From assembly GCF_948329515.1 (NCBI RefSeq), contig NZ_CAOJCN010000017.1, positions 1-64,000 of the forward strand: a DNA stretch of 64,000 nucleotides, given 5' to 3'. Of this stretch, positions 26,037 to 36,200 are shown piece after piece. The position numbers and the translations under genes were made by a program. Source of the DNA: Cohnella rhizoplanae (lineage in GTDB: Bacteria; Bacillota; Bacilli; Paenibacillales; Paenibacillaceae). The notes under the pieces are model-generated. The model was not told the origin of the DNA. It saw nothing but the letters and a program-made list of their open reading frames with translations, and did not search any database. The first letter of the stretch is position 1. The number at the start of each line of letters is the position of its first letter.

Positions 26037-27788
26037 ATGCATGTCGTAGAAGAAGGGATACGTGGCAAGACATGGCGAAAGACCCTTTTTCCCAAGCTGG
26101 TGTTAGCGTTCCTGATCGTCGTGACGCCGTTGTACGGGATCGGCCTCGCGATCATCAAGCTGGGCGAATCGAGCGTTCGCGAAGAAGTATCCAATTCGCT
26201 GTCATCGAGGGCGAGCTTCTTTGTCGATTCCTTGGAAAAAGAGATGGCGCATACGTTGAATTTGCTGAACCATCTTGCCGTGGACAAGGACTTGCACCGC
26301 CTTACGTTCACGGGACAGTATATGAAGATCAACGAATGGTCCGACGCGGTGCTGCGCCTGGAGAGCAAGATGCGTCTCGTGAAGGATTCGAGCGCATTCC
26401 TCAAGGGAATCGACGCGCATCTGGTCGAACAACGCCGGACGTTCTCCACGGAGCATTCCATAACGGATCGCTTGTCCGATGATTATATGGCGACGGAGGA
26501 AATTTACGATCATCCGGATCAAAGTCTCTTCCCTTGGGAAAATCGATTGTTTCTCGCGGTGCCGTTCCCGGAGTCGAGCTCGATGCATGCGCTTAAGCCG
26601 TCCTTCGTGCTGCAGGTCGAGCTCGATCTCCCCGCATTGCGGGAATCGCTGGCTCAGTTCACGGATTACGAGTCGTCCGGCGCGATGCTCGTCAATCTGG
26701 AGCAGGGCTGGGACGTCTCGAATGTGAAGGACGAAGCGGTGCTTAAGGCATTGGAGCCGCTGTTGAAGCGTCAGACGGGCAGCGCGGTGCGGAGCGGCGT
26801 CGAACGGTTGGACGCGGAGGGGGGGCCGTATTTCGTCGCGTATCATTTTTCCGAGCCGTTGAACAGTTATTTGACGGTATACGTCAAGCAAGACGGATTG
26901 CTGGGTCAGATCCAAATGTACCAGAGGATGCTGTGGGGGCTGTCGGCTGTATCGGTTCTGATCATCTTGGCGTATGCCTATTGGCTGTACCGTCTCATTC
27001 ATCGGCCGCTGAATCGGCTCATCCGATCGTTTCGCAAGGTAGAGGCGGGGCAGTGGACGCCGATGTCGCTGCCGAAGAACGGCGACGAATTCACCGACTT
27101 GATTCGCCATTTCAATTCGATGGTTCACCGGTTGAGCGTCCTGGTTCAAGAAGTGGTCGAACAGCAAACCCGCGCGCAGCACGCGGAGCTCAAGCAGCTG
27201 CAAGCGCAGATCAATCCGCATTTTTTATATAATACCTACTTTATCTTGTATCGCAAGGCCAAGGACGAGGACCTGGAATCGGTCGTCCGGCTGTGTCAAT
27301 ACATGGGCGATTATTTTCAATATATCACCCGCAACGCATCCGACGAAGTCCCCTTAGAGATTGAAGTGCGGCACGCGATTACGTATGTGGATATTCAGAA
27401 CATGCGGTTCTCTAACCGGATCGACGTTACGTTCGGCGAGATTCCCGAGGGCTGCGGTCAGACCGCCGTTCCAAGACTCATCCTGCAGCCGCTTCTTGAA
27501 AACGCATACAAGCACGGTCTGGAAAAAAAGCTGAGGGACGGAAAAATCGTGGTCGACATTCGGCGGGACGGCCGCCGAATCGTCATCGCCGTCGGGGACA
27601 ACGGAGAGATGTTGACGGACGAACGGCTGGAGGCGTTGGTCCGAAGCTTAGGTCATCAAACGCCGAACACGGAATACACCGGTCTGTTGAATGTGCATCG
27701 GCGGCTGAGGCTTCGGTTCGGCGAGGACGCCGGGGTCGCCGTGTCCCGCAGCGAGCTCGGCGGACTGAGGGTCGAGATCCGGATCTGA
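26037..27788 (+). CDS. YesM-type sensor histidine kinase (locus B)
   Basis: 583 residues with GAGAGGAG upstream. Membrane segments near residues 20-40 and 300-322 enclose an external sensor domain. HAMP follows, then QINPHFLYNTY with the phospho-acceptor His, the N box LQPLLENAYKHG, and GDNGEM replacing the usual DNGxG. The kinase precedes its regulator, the reverse of locus A. It probably senses a glycan breakdown product or the loaded binding protein. Confidence 0.92.
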   Translation: MHVVEEGIRGKTWRKTLFPKLVLAFLIVVTPLYGIGLAIIKLGESSVREEVSNSLSSRASFFVDSLEKEMAHTLNLLNHLAVDKDLHRLTFTGQYMKINEWSDAVLRLESKMRLVKDSSAFLKGIDAHLVEQRRTFSTEHSITDRLSDDYMATEEIYDHPDQSLFPWENRLFLAVPFPESSSMHALKPSFVLQVELDLPALRESLAQFTDYESSGAMLVNLEQGWDVSNVKDEAVLKALEPLLKRQTGSAVRSGVERLDAEGGPYFVAYHFSEPLNSYLTVYVKQDGLLGQIQMYQRMLWGLSAVSVLIILAYAYWLYRLIHRPLNRLIRSFRKVEAGQWTPMSLPKNGDEFTDLIRHFNSMVHRLSVLVQEVVEQQTRAQHAELKQLQAQINPHFLYNTYFILYRKAKDEDLESVVRLCQYMGDYFQYITRNASDEVPLEIEVRHAITYVDIQNMRFSNRIDVTFGEIPEGCGQTAVPRLILQPLLENAYKHGLEKKLRDGKIVVDIRRDGRRIVIAVGDNGEMLTDERLEALVRSLGHQTPNTEYTGLLNVHRRLRLRFGEDAGVAVSRSELGGLRVEIRI

Positions 27789-27807
27789 ATCGAAGGAGGA
27801 GACTGAT

Positions 27808-29442
27808 ATGTATCGATTGTTGATCGTCGACGACGAGCCGTCGATTGCGGACGGGCTGTACAACTTGTTCCGAAGCGCGGACGAGCTGTCCTTGGAGGTG
27901 TACAAGGCGTACGACGGGCTTGAGGCGCTGCAGCTCGCGGGAAGGCTGCGGGTAGACGTACTGTTGTCGGACATCGAGATGCCGGGGCTGAATGGCATCG
28001 AGCTGCAGCGGGAGCTCTGCCGAATCTGGCCGAAATGCCGGACGATCTTCTTGAGCGGATATAACTATTTCCACTACATCCAGGATTCGATGCGCGGCGG
28101 AGCGCTGGATTACGTCTTGAAGACGGAGGGCGACGAAGCGATCGTCGAAGTCGTGGCGAAAGCGATCCGGCATATCACGGAGCAATCGCAGTACGAAGCG
28201 CTGATCCGCGACGCGAAGGACCAATTGACCGTCGCGATGCCGATGCTGCGCAAGGAATACATAGCGGAGCTGCTGAACGGGGAGGCGACTACGGCCGCTT
28301 CGCGAAGATCGCAATTGTCCGCCCTGGACATTCCGCTCGAAGCCGAGCGTCCGGTCATGCTGGCGGCGGCGCGGATCGACGCCTGGCGAACGGAGATGGC
28401 GCCGAAGGATCGGGCGTTGTTCCACTACGCGATGAATAACATCTTCGAGGAATATTTCGCGCATTCGTACCGGATCTTTCATATCGCCTACGCGTCGGAT
28501 CGGCTGCTGTGGCTCATGCAGCCGGCGCGGGAAGACCCGGAGGATCCGGAGCAGGCGAACCGCTACATGACGGAGATGATCGAATCGGTGCAATCCGCTT
28601 GCAAGACGTATTTGAAGCTTCCTTGTTCCTTCATCGTCGGCGGTCGGCCGTACGAATGGGACGAGCTGTCCGCGGCGGTCGAACGGTTTTCCCTGCTGTT
28701 CGGCCGCGGCTTGGGACAGGGGCCGGAGATGATCTTGTCCGATCGCCGGTCGAGCGGGGAGGAGCGACAAGACCGGCAGGAGCGGAGCGCCGTGCAGAAG
28801 CTGAAGCTGCTCGCGCAATGCCTCGATCAGAAGCAGCCGCAAAAATTTTATCGGCTGTACGACGAGATTATGTCGCCGCTTGCGGAACGACCGGAGCTCC
28901 AGGCCGGCGTCGCGTTGGAGGCGTATCACTCGCTAGCCTCCCTGTTCTTGTCGCATCTGAATCGGAACGAGCTCTTTCAGCGCTTCTCCGAGCGGCCTGG
29001 TGTCGGGAGATTGCTGTCCTACGAGGCTCATGACTCCTTCGCGGGCATGGCGAAATATTTCCGATCGCTGGCGGAATCGCTGTTCGCGGAAAGCGAGGAC
29101 GAAACGAGGACGGTTTCGAACGACGTCGTCGAACGGGTGCGGGCATATATCGGAACGCACCTGGACGGGGACGTGTCGCTCACGCGGCTCGCGGAATCGG
29201 TATACTTGACCCCCTTTTATTTATCGCGGCTCTATAAGCAGCAGACCGGACAAAGCTTGACCGACTATATTATCGACATCAAATTGAAGACCGCGATGGA
29301 CCTCCTGACCGGCACGCAAGCGAAAATTCAGGAGGTCGGAGCGGCGATCGGATACGACACGCCTTCGTATTTCGCCAGGTTTTTCAAAAAATACACGCAA
29401 ATGACGCCGCAGCAATACCGCGATCTGCATCGAAAGCCATGA
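27808..29442 (+). CDS. YesN-type AraC response regulator (locus B)
   Basis: 544 residues, 19 bases after the kinase, GGAGGAG upstream. The receiver domain has VDDEPS, the phospho-acceptor Asp in LLSDIEMPG, and a Lys followed by Thr, not the usual Pro (YVLKTEG). The AraC domain lies at the C-terminus (LTPFYLSRLYKQQ..., IQEVGAAIGYDTPSYFARFF). It likely activates the binding protein/permease/glycosidase genes downstream. Confidence 0.92.
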   Translation: MYRLLIVDDEPSIADGLYNLFRSADELSLEVYKAYDGLEALQLAGRLRVDVLLSDIEMPGLNGIELQRELCRIWPKCRTIFLSGYNYFHYIQDSMRGGALDYVLKTEGDEAIVEVVAKAIRHITEQSQYEALIRDAKDQLTVAMPMLRKEYIAELLNGEATTAASRRSQLSALDIPLEAERPVMLAAARIDAWRTEMAPKDRALFHYAMNNIFEEYFAHSYRIFHIAYASDRLLWLMQPAREDPEDPEQANRYMTEMIESVQSACKTYLKLPCSFIVGGRPYEWDELSAAVERFSLLFGRGLGQGPEMILSDRRSSGEERQDRQERSAVQKLKLLAQCLDQKQPQKFYRLYDEIMSPLAERPELQAGVALEAYHSLASLFLSHLNRNELFQRFSERPGVGRLLSYEAHDSFAGMAKYFRSLAESLFAESEDETRTVSNDVVERVRAYIGTHLDGDVSLTRLAESVYLTPFYLSRLYKQQTGQSLTDYIIDIKLKTAMDLLTGTQAKIQEVGAAIGYDTPSYFARFFKKYTQMTPQQYRDLHRKP

Positions 29443-29542
29443 AAGGATAAAGAAGTTATGACTGTCTTGTTTCGGCGCATCTTCCCTATCGCCCATAATG
29501 GGCATTGAAAGAGAAACACGGGACTACGGGAGGGTTCTATAA

Positions 29543-31282
29543 ATGGGAAGCAGAAGAGGGAGGACGCATTTCATTCTCGTCTCGTCGCTGCTGCTGGCGC
29601 TGACGACGGCCGCATGCAACGGGAACGAAGAGACGACTGCGCCGGAAGCGACGGGGAACGGAGGCGCGACGAAGGCATCCGAGTCGGCGAAAAACAGCCC
29701 CGCCATGAAAGAGGGACCGTTCGGAAAGTACGATCCGCCGATCACGATGACCACGGTGCGGGCGTTGCCCGACCTGGAGTCCTACCGGAAAGGGGAGTCG
29801 ATCGACGACAATCTGTGGACGAGAGACTTGAAAGAGATACTCGGCATCGAAGTCGTGAACAAGTGGAAGGTGAACCACAAGCAGTATAACAACAAGATCA
29901 CGGTGTCCATGATATCCGGAGATATGCCCGATTTCTACCAGGTGGACGCCAAGCAGCTGCAGCAGATCGTCGAAGCGGGACAAGCCGCGGACTTGACGGA
30001 AGTTTACCAGAAGTACGCCTCCGACGTCACGCGCCAATCGTACGAAGAGTTCAACTCGATCAAGCTGAAGGGCGCCACCTTCGACGGCAAGCTCATGGCG
30101 CTCCCGCTCAATGGTGGCGTTCCGGGCGGCGCGCAGATGATCTGGATCCGCAAGGACTGGCTGGATGCGCTGCACCTCGAACCGCCGCGCACGATGGACG
30201 ACGTCATCCGGATCGCCCTGGCGTTCACGAACGACGATCCGGACCGGAACGGGAAAGACGACACGTACGGTTTGAATCTGATGAAGGATTTGTTCGGGGG
30301 ATGGGCGGGTCTCGACGGCTTCATGAACGGGTACCATGCCTATGCGTATAACCCGGCGAACGGTTCGGGCACGGACTTGACCTTCGTCAAGAACGCGGAA
30401 GGCAAAGTCGTGCTCGCGGATACGCTGTCGGAGGTGAAGATCGCGCTCGGGAAGCTGCAGGAGCTGTACAAGGCGGGCGCCATTCCGAAGGAATTCAGCG
30501 TACTGGACGGAAACAAAGCCGGGGAGCTCGCGACTACGGGCAAGGTCGGCATGGCATACGGCGAGTTCTGGGTGGGCACGTGGCCGATCGCGGGCATGAA
30601 GAAGGAAAACCCGGCGGTCGACTGGAGGCCGTACCCGATCGTCTCCGCGGACGACGCTCCCGTTCATCCCGGCGGTCGAGGCGACATTCCGACTTCGTTT
30701 ATCGTCGTCAACAAGAATGCCAAGCATCCCGAAGCCGCGATCAAAATCTTGAACTACTTCCACGAGAAGGTAAGCGGCCCGAACCGGGACCCGAACTATC
30801 ACCAAGTGAAGGAAGGCGACGTCAACTATCAGGTGTTCAGCTTGTCTCCGATTATCGGACCCGGCTTCAGCAACCAGAATCAAATCGATAACGATCTGGT
30901 TCAAGAAGCACTGCGGACGGGCGATGTATCGAAGCTGACCTCCTCGGCGAAGACGTACTACGACGGCATTATGGATTACAAGAAAGGCAATCTCGACATG
31001 TGGCTATGGAATGCGCTGTTCGGCCAGGACGGCGCGTATTCGATCACGAATGCGTACGACCGGAAAACGCCTCCCGTGACGAGCGTGTACATGGGGCAGC
31101 CGACGACGGCCATGGTGACCAAAGGACCGATTCTGCGGGACTTGGAAGTGAAGATTTTCACGGAGATCATTAACGGTACGCGACCGGTGGACGACTTCGA
31201 CGCCGCGTTCGTCGCAGAGTGGTATAAGCAAGGCGGCCAAGAAATCTTGGACGAAGTGGCCGCTAGCGGAAGAATTAAATAA
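29543..31282 (+). CDS. Sugar-binding lipoprotein (locus B)
   Basis: 579 residues with GGGAGGG upstream. Lipobox TTAAC (Cys24), a linker, and a large two-domain binding fold with LPLNGG and NDDPDRNGKDDTYGLN, the same acidic loop as the locus A protein. It delivers a glycan fragment to the two permeases that follow. A 13-bp palindrome (GCCCATAATGGGC, 29491-29503) lies just upstream. Confidence 0.92.
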   Translation: MGSRRGRTHFILVSSLLLALTTAACNGNEETTAPEATGNGGATKASESAKNSPAMKEGPFGKYDPPITMTTVRALPDLESYRKGESIDDNLWTRDLKEILGIEVVNKWKVNHKQYNNKITVSMISGDMPDFYQVDAKQLQQIVEAGQAADLTEVYQKYASDVTRQSYEEFNSIKLKGATFDGKLMALPLNGGVPGGAQMIWIRKDWLDALHLEPPRTMDDVIRIALAFTNDDPDRNGKDDTYGLNLMKDLFGGWAGLDGFMNGYHAYAYNPANGSGTDLTFVKNAEGKVVLADTLSEVKIALGKLQELYKAGAIPKEFSVLDGNKAGELATTGKVGMAYGEFWVGTWPIAGMKKENPAVDWRPYPIVSADDAPVHPGGRGDIPTSFIVVNKNAKHPEAAIKILNYFHEKVSGPNRDPNYHQVKEGDVNYQVFSLSPIIGPGFSNQNQIDNDLVQEALRTGDVSKLTSSAKTYYDGIMDYKKGNLDMWLWNALFGQDGAYSITNAYDRKTPPVTSVYMGQPTTAMVTKGPILRDLEVKIFTEIINGTRPVDDFDAAFVAEWYKQGGQEILDEVAASGRIK

Positions 31283-31341
31283 CGCGCGGAACCGGGGAGG
31301 GAGGGAGATCTCCGTCCCCCTTCCGTTCAGAAGGAGCGACC

Positions 31342-32241
31342 ATGTCTTCGAAGCGATGGAGAATGCAGCTGCCGCTGCACGTCATGATCTGGCCCGGGCT
31401 TATCCTCGTGCTGTTGTTTTGCTACGGACCGATGGTAGGACTGATTATCGCGTTTCAAGACTTCGTCCCTACGAACGGGTTGTTCGGTTCGGAGTTCGTA
31501 GGTTTGAAGCATTTTGAATATATGTACTCGCTGCCCCAGACGACGGAGGTCATCCGCAACACCCTATTTATCTCCGTGATGAAAATCGTGGCGGGCCTCC
31601 TCGCGCCGATCGCCACCGCGCTGCTGCTGAACGAAATTCGAAGAGAGTCGTTCAAGCGGTCCGTGCAGACCCTCATTTACTTGCCGCATTTCCTGTCGTG
31701 GGTCATCCTGAGCGGCATTTTGATCGAGGTGTTGTCGCCTACGAATGGCATCGTCAATTCGCTGTTGGCGTCGATGGGAGTCGAGCCGATCTTTTTCCTG
31801 GGGGATCAGTCGTGGTTCCCGTTCGTCATGGTCGGCACCGACGTGTGGAAGGAGTTCGGCTTCGGCACGATCGTGTATCTCGCCGCGCTAACCTCCATCA
31901 ATCCTTCGTTGTACGAGGCCGCTGTCATCGACGGCGCGAATCGATGGCAGCAAACCTTGTACATTACGCTGCCGGGCATGCTGCCGATCATCGTCCTGAT
32001 GCTGACGCTAAGCCTCGGAAACGTATTGAACGCCGGGTTCGACCAGATCTTCAATCTCTACAACCCATCCGTCTACGCGACGGGGGACATTTTGGATACT
32101 TATGTGTACAGACTCGCCTTCGTCAACGCACAATTCAGCGTCGCGACCGCGGTCGGCTTATTTAAATCCGTCATATCCTTTACGCTGATCTCCATTTCCT
32201 ATTGGGTGGCCTACCGGTTCGCCAACTATCGCATTTTCTAA
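31342..32241 (+). CDS. Sugar ABC permease, LplB type (locus B)
   Basis: 299 residues. Six membrane segments and EAA loop (EAAVIDGANRWQQTLYITLPGM); it begins LPLHVMIWPGLILVLLFCYGPMVGLIIAFQDF, as in LplB-type permeases. GAAGGAG upstream. Cotranscribed with the binding protein and the next permease. Confidence 0.92.
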   Translation: MSSKRWRMQLPLHVMIWPGLILVLLFCYGPMVGLIIAFQDFVPTNGLFGSEFVGLKHFEYMYSLPQTTEVIRNTLFISVMKIVAGLLAPIATALLLNEIRRESFKRSVQTLIYLPHFLSWVILSGILIEVLSPTNGIVNSLLASMGVEPIFFLGDQSWFPFVMVGTDVWKEFGFGTIVYLAALTSINPSLYEAAVIDGANRWQQTLYITLPGMLPIIVLMLTLSLGNVLNAGFDQIFNLYNPSVYATGDILDTYVYRLAFVNAQFSVATAVGLFKSVISFTLISISYWVAYRFANYRIF

Positions 32242-32264
32242 TGCGGAACGAAAGGGGAACACCC

Positions 32265-33152
32265 ATGGTTCATCGGAAGACGCTCGGGCAGCAGGCGGCG
32301 TCCGCCGGGATTTACGCGTTTCTTGCGGCGCTATCCATCCTATGCGTCCTGCCGTTGCTTAACGTGCTTGCGATCTCCCTAAGCTCCGCCGCCGCCATTC
32401 AATCGGGGAAGGTCAGCTTCTTCCCTGTCGAGATTACGGGAGGCGCGTATGCGTTCGTCGCACAGAAGAAGGCGTTCCTCGCATCGATTGCGGTTTCCGC
32501 GGAACGCGTCTTGCTGGGGCTCGCCATTAACATGGTATTGACCGTACTGGTCGCTTATCCGCTGTCCAAGGACGGTTCCCAGTTCAGCTTCCGGACCGGA
32601 TACGCCTGGTTGTTCGTCTTTACGATGCTCTTTTCAGGCGGATTGGTGCCGAGCTATATCCTCGTCAAGGAGCTGGGAATGCTGGACACGCTGTGGGCGC
32701 TCGTGCTGCCTGGCGCCGTGCCGGTATTCAACGTCATTCTGATGCTGAATTTCTTCCGGGCGCTGCCGAAGGAGCTGCAGGAGGCCGCCTTCATGGACGG
32801 CTGCGGCTACTGGAAGCTGCTATGGCGCATCGTCGTGCCGTTATCGCTGCCCTCGATGGCGACCGTGGGGCTGTTCACGATCGTCGGTCATTGGAACGAG
32901 TGGTTCGCCGGCATTTTGTTCATGAACGATTCTGCGCATTACCCGCTCGCCAGCTACCTGCAGACGGTCGTGGTGCAGATGGATTTTACGAAAATCATGG
33001 ACGTCGACGACGCGATATATATGCAGAGTCTGGACGATCGCGCCGTCAAAGCCGCACAGATTTTCTTGGGCGCGCTGCCGATCTTTTGCGTGTATCCGTT
33101 TTTGCAGCGATTTTTTATGTCCGGCATCGTCCTCGGCAGCGTGAAGGAATGA
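32265..33152 (+). CDS. Sugar ABC permease, YtcP type (locus B)
   Basis: 295 residues from the ATG at 32265 (AAAGGGG upstream); the longer frame to 32202 overlaps the previous gene. Six membrane segments, EAA loop (EAAFMDGCGYWKLLWRIVVPLS) and C-terminus FLQRFFMSGIVLGSVKE, as in YtcP/LplC proteins. Completes the importer, which lacks a local ATPase. Confidence 0.92.
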   Translation: MVHRKTLGQQAASAGIYAFLAALSILCVLPLLNVLAISLSSAAAIQSGKVSFFPVEITGGAYAFVAQKKAFLASIAVSAERVLLGLAINMVLTVLVAYPLSKDGSQFSFRTGYAWLFVFTMLFSGGLVPSYILVKELGMLDTLWALVLPGAVPVFNVILMLNFFRALPKELQEAAFMDGCGYWKLLWRIVVPLSLPSMATVGLFTIVGHWNEWFAGILFMNDSAHYPLASYLQTVVVQMDFTKIMDVDDAIYMQSLDDRAVKAAQIFLGALPIFCVYPFLQRFFMSGIVLGSVKE

Positions 33153-33257
33153 GGCGGAGGGAATGAAGGGGGGGATTGGCCGTCCGGGCAAGGACGTCGA
33201 CCATGCAAGGCCGAACGCGACGCCAAGGTATTTACTTAGAGGAGGGAATTGGGTTAC

Positions 33258-36200
33258 ATGCAGATGGGAATCGGAAAGCGCGCGCTCTCGACATCGGTTT
33301 TTTTCATCGTCGCTATTACGGGTTTACTATCGACTTTGTTCATTGGGTCCGCGACGGCCTCCGCCGCGACGTCGTTCTCGAACGTATCGATGAATACATC
33401 GACGCCGGCCGTCTACGAGAAGTTCGAAATGACGTTCGACCTGAGCGCGTCCTACAACAATCCGTTCGATCCCGACGAGGTCGACGCAAGGGCCTACGTT
33501 ACGACGCCCGGCGGTCAGACGGAAGTCGTGCCGGCCTTCTACCGGTCGCTTTCGTCGCCGAAGTGGGCGATCCGGTACACGCCCCGCGCGGCGGGAACGC
33601 ACCAAGTCACGCTGAAGGTCACGGATGCGAACGGGACCGGCCAATCGTCCAGCTATTCGTTCAACGCCGGGGCGTCCAGCCAGTCTCGCGGGTTCATGGG
33701 CGTGACCGGCAACCGGATCACGGACAGCGGCGGGAAGCAGCTGACGCTGCTCGGAACGAACTACGCCTGGGGCGAAGTGAGCGAGATCTTGAACGCCATG
33801 CCGACGTATAAGGCCAATCAGATGAACCTCATGCGCGTATGGTTAAGCTGCTGGTGGGCGAACTATGCGTTAGAGTGGGGCCCGGGCACGACGACGCAAG
33901 CCGGCATTACGATGACGTACGAAGGCATCGGCCGGTACAATATGGACAACGCGGCCAGATTCGATACGCTGATGGAGACGGCGGAAGCGAACGATATCTA
34001 CATTATGCTCACGATGAACAGCTTCGGCGACTTCTATTACGATTGGGAATACAACGCGTACAATACCGCAAACGGCGGACCCTCCTATTGGTCGGACAAT
34101 AATACCGACTTCTGGACGAATCCGACGGCGATCGACTATCAGAAGCAGCTGCTTCGTTACATCTTCGCCCGTTGGGGCTACAGCACGTCCCTCGGCATGC
34201 TCGAATATTGGAACGAGTCGGACAATCACGTGAATACGTACGAGCACAAGCCGTTCTGGCACCAAGCGATCGACACATATTGGAAATCGCTGGACTTCTA
34301 CAATCATCCGACGACGACGAGCTTCGCCTGGATGGATCATCTCGAGTTCAACCAGACGAGCTGGGAGCCGCTCACGACGCTCGATATCGTGAACATGCAC
34401 TTCTACCACAGCGCGAATGACGCGGTGGACGTTTGGGAGGACAACATTAAGCGCTCGCTAGCCGATTTTGGCAACCGGCCGACGTTCATCGGCGAGACGG
34501 GACTCGACGTGAACGTGCCGAAGAGCGCGCCGATCACGAATCGGTTCGTGCACGACGGCATCTGGGCGCCGATGTTCCGCGCCGGCGCGGCGGGGGCGAA
34601 TCTGACCTGGGTCGTCGATCAGCACCCGACGAAAAGCGGCTTCGACCTGCCGGCGGAATACAAAGCGTATTACAACGTGTTCGCGGGCTTCGTCAAGCCG
34701 GAGGAATATTATCTGCCTTCGATGCCGCATGTCGACTACGGCGAACAAAGCAACGGGGTGAAGGTCGGCGCCTTCAAGAACGCCGACAGGGCGTTGCTAT
34801 GGCTCAACGACGCGCAATCCAATTACGGCGTGGCCACTCCTCGTACGGTCAGCGGCATGTCGTTTACGCTGCCGTCGATGAATAACGGCACTTATACGGT
34901 CAAATATATCGACACGGTGAGCGGGCAGACGGTACAGACCGCGACGGCGACCGCCTCCGGGGGAAGCCTCGCGCTCAGCGGCATTCCTTCGTTCACGCGG
35001 GACATCGCCGTAAAGGCCGTGCGCCAAGGCAGCGAAGCGCCGGATACGAGCGCGCCGTCCGCGCCGACGAACGTGGCGTCGCCGGCGAAGACCGATTCGA
35101 CGATTACGTTGACCTGGGACGCATCGAGCGACAATATCGGCGTCGCCGAATATCGGATATACCGCAACTCGGCGCACGTCGGCACCGTGAACGGCAGTAC
35201 GGTGTTTACGGATACGGGGCTTGCGCCGAACACGTCTTACACGTACACCGTCTCGGCACGGGACAGTGCGGGCAACGCATCCGCGACTAGCGCGCCGCTC
35301 GCGATCTCGACGAATCCGCTCGATACGATTCCGCCATCGGCTCCCGGCGGCTTGTCGGCGATCTCGAAGAGCGACAAGGGCGTCGTCCTGTCATGGACGG
35401 CATCGACGGACAACGTCGGCGTCACGGCGTACGACATCGTGCGAGGCACGCAGACGATCGCCACCGTCGACGGGTCGAAGACCACGTTCGCGGATTCGGG
35501 TCTGACGCCGGGTACGTCGTATACGTACGCCGTGAAGGCGAAGGACGCGCGGGGCAACGTCTCCGCGCCAAGTACGGCGACGGTCACAACGTTCGCGTCG
35601 TCCGACAACTTCCTCGCCAATCCTGGATTCGAGGCGACCGACGGCAGCGGCCGGCCCGCGAGCTGGACTTGCGAGCAAATTTGGTATTGCTACTCGGATG
35701 CCGTCGTGAAGCGAAGCGGCAGCGCCTCCATGAAGGTGGACGGCGCAAGCTACGCCTGGTTCGGCTCGCACCAGAGCGTTCCGGCGGAGGCGAACCAAGC
35801 ATACACGCTCGACGGATACGTGAATATTAGCCGGAACGTCGCGACGACGGTGCGCGTCAATCTGCAGTTCCTGGACGCGGAAAGTAAAGTGATAAGCGAT
35901 CAAAATATCGCGACCCTCACGGGCACGACGTCCGGGTGGGTCAACGTTCACGGCACGACGACGTCGCCGTCGAACGCGGTATACGTTCGCGCGCAAATCC
36001 ATTATGCGGACCTGGACGTTACGCTGAATCTCGACGACTTCTCGCTGAAGAAGGCCGCGTCGGATACGACGCCGCCTTCGGCGCCGGCGGGGCTCGTCTC
36101 GACGGCGGCGACCGATACGACGGTATCGCTGTGGTGGAACGCATCCACCGATAATTACAGCGTGACGGGCTACAATATCTATCGCAACGGCTCGCTCGCC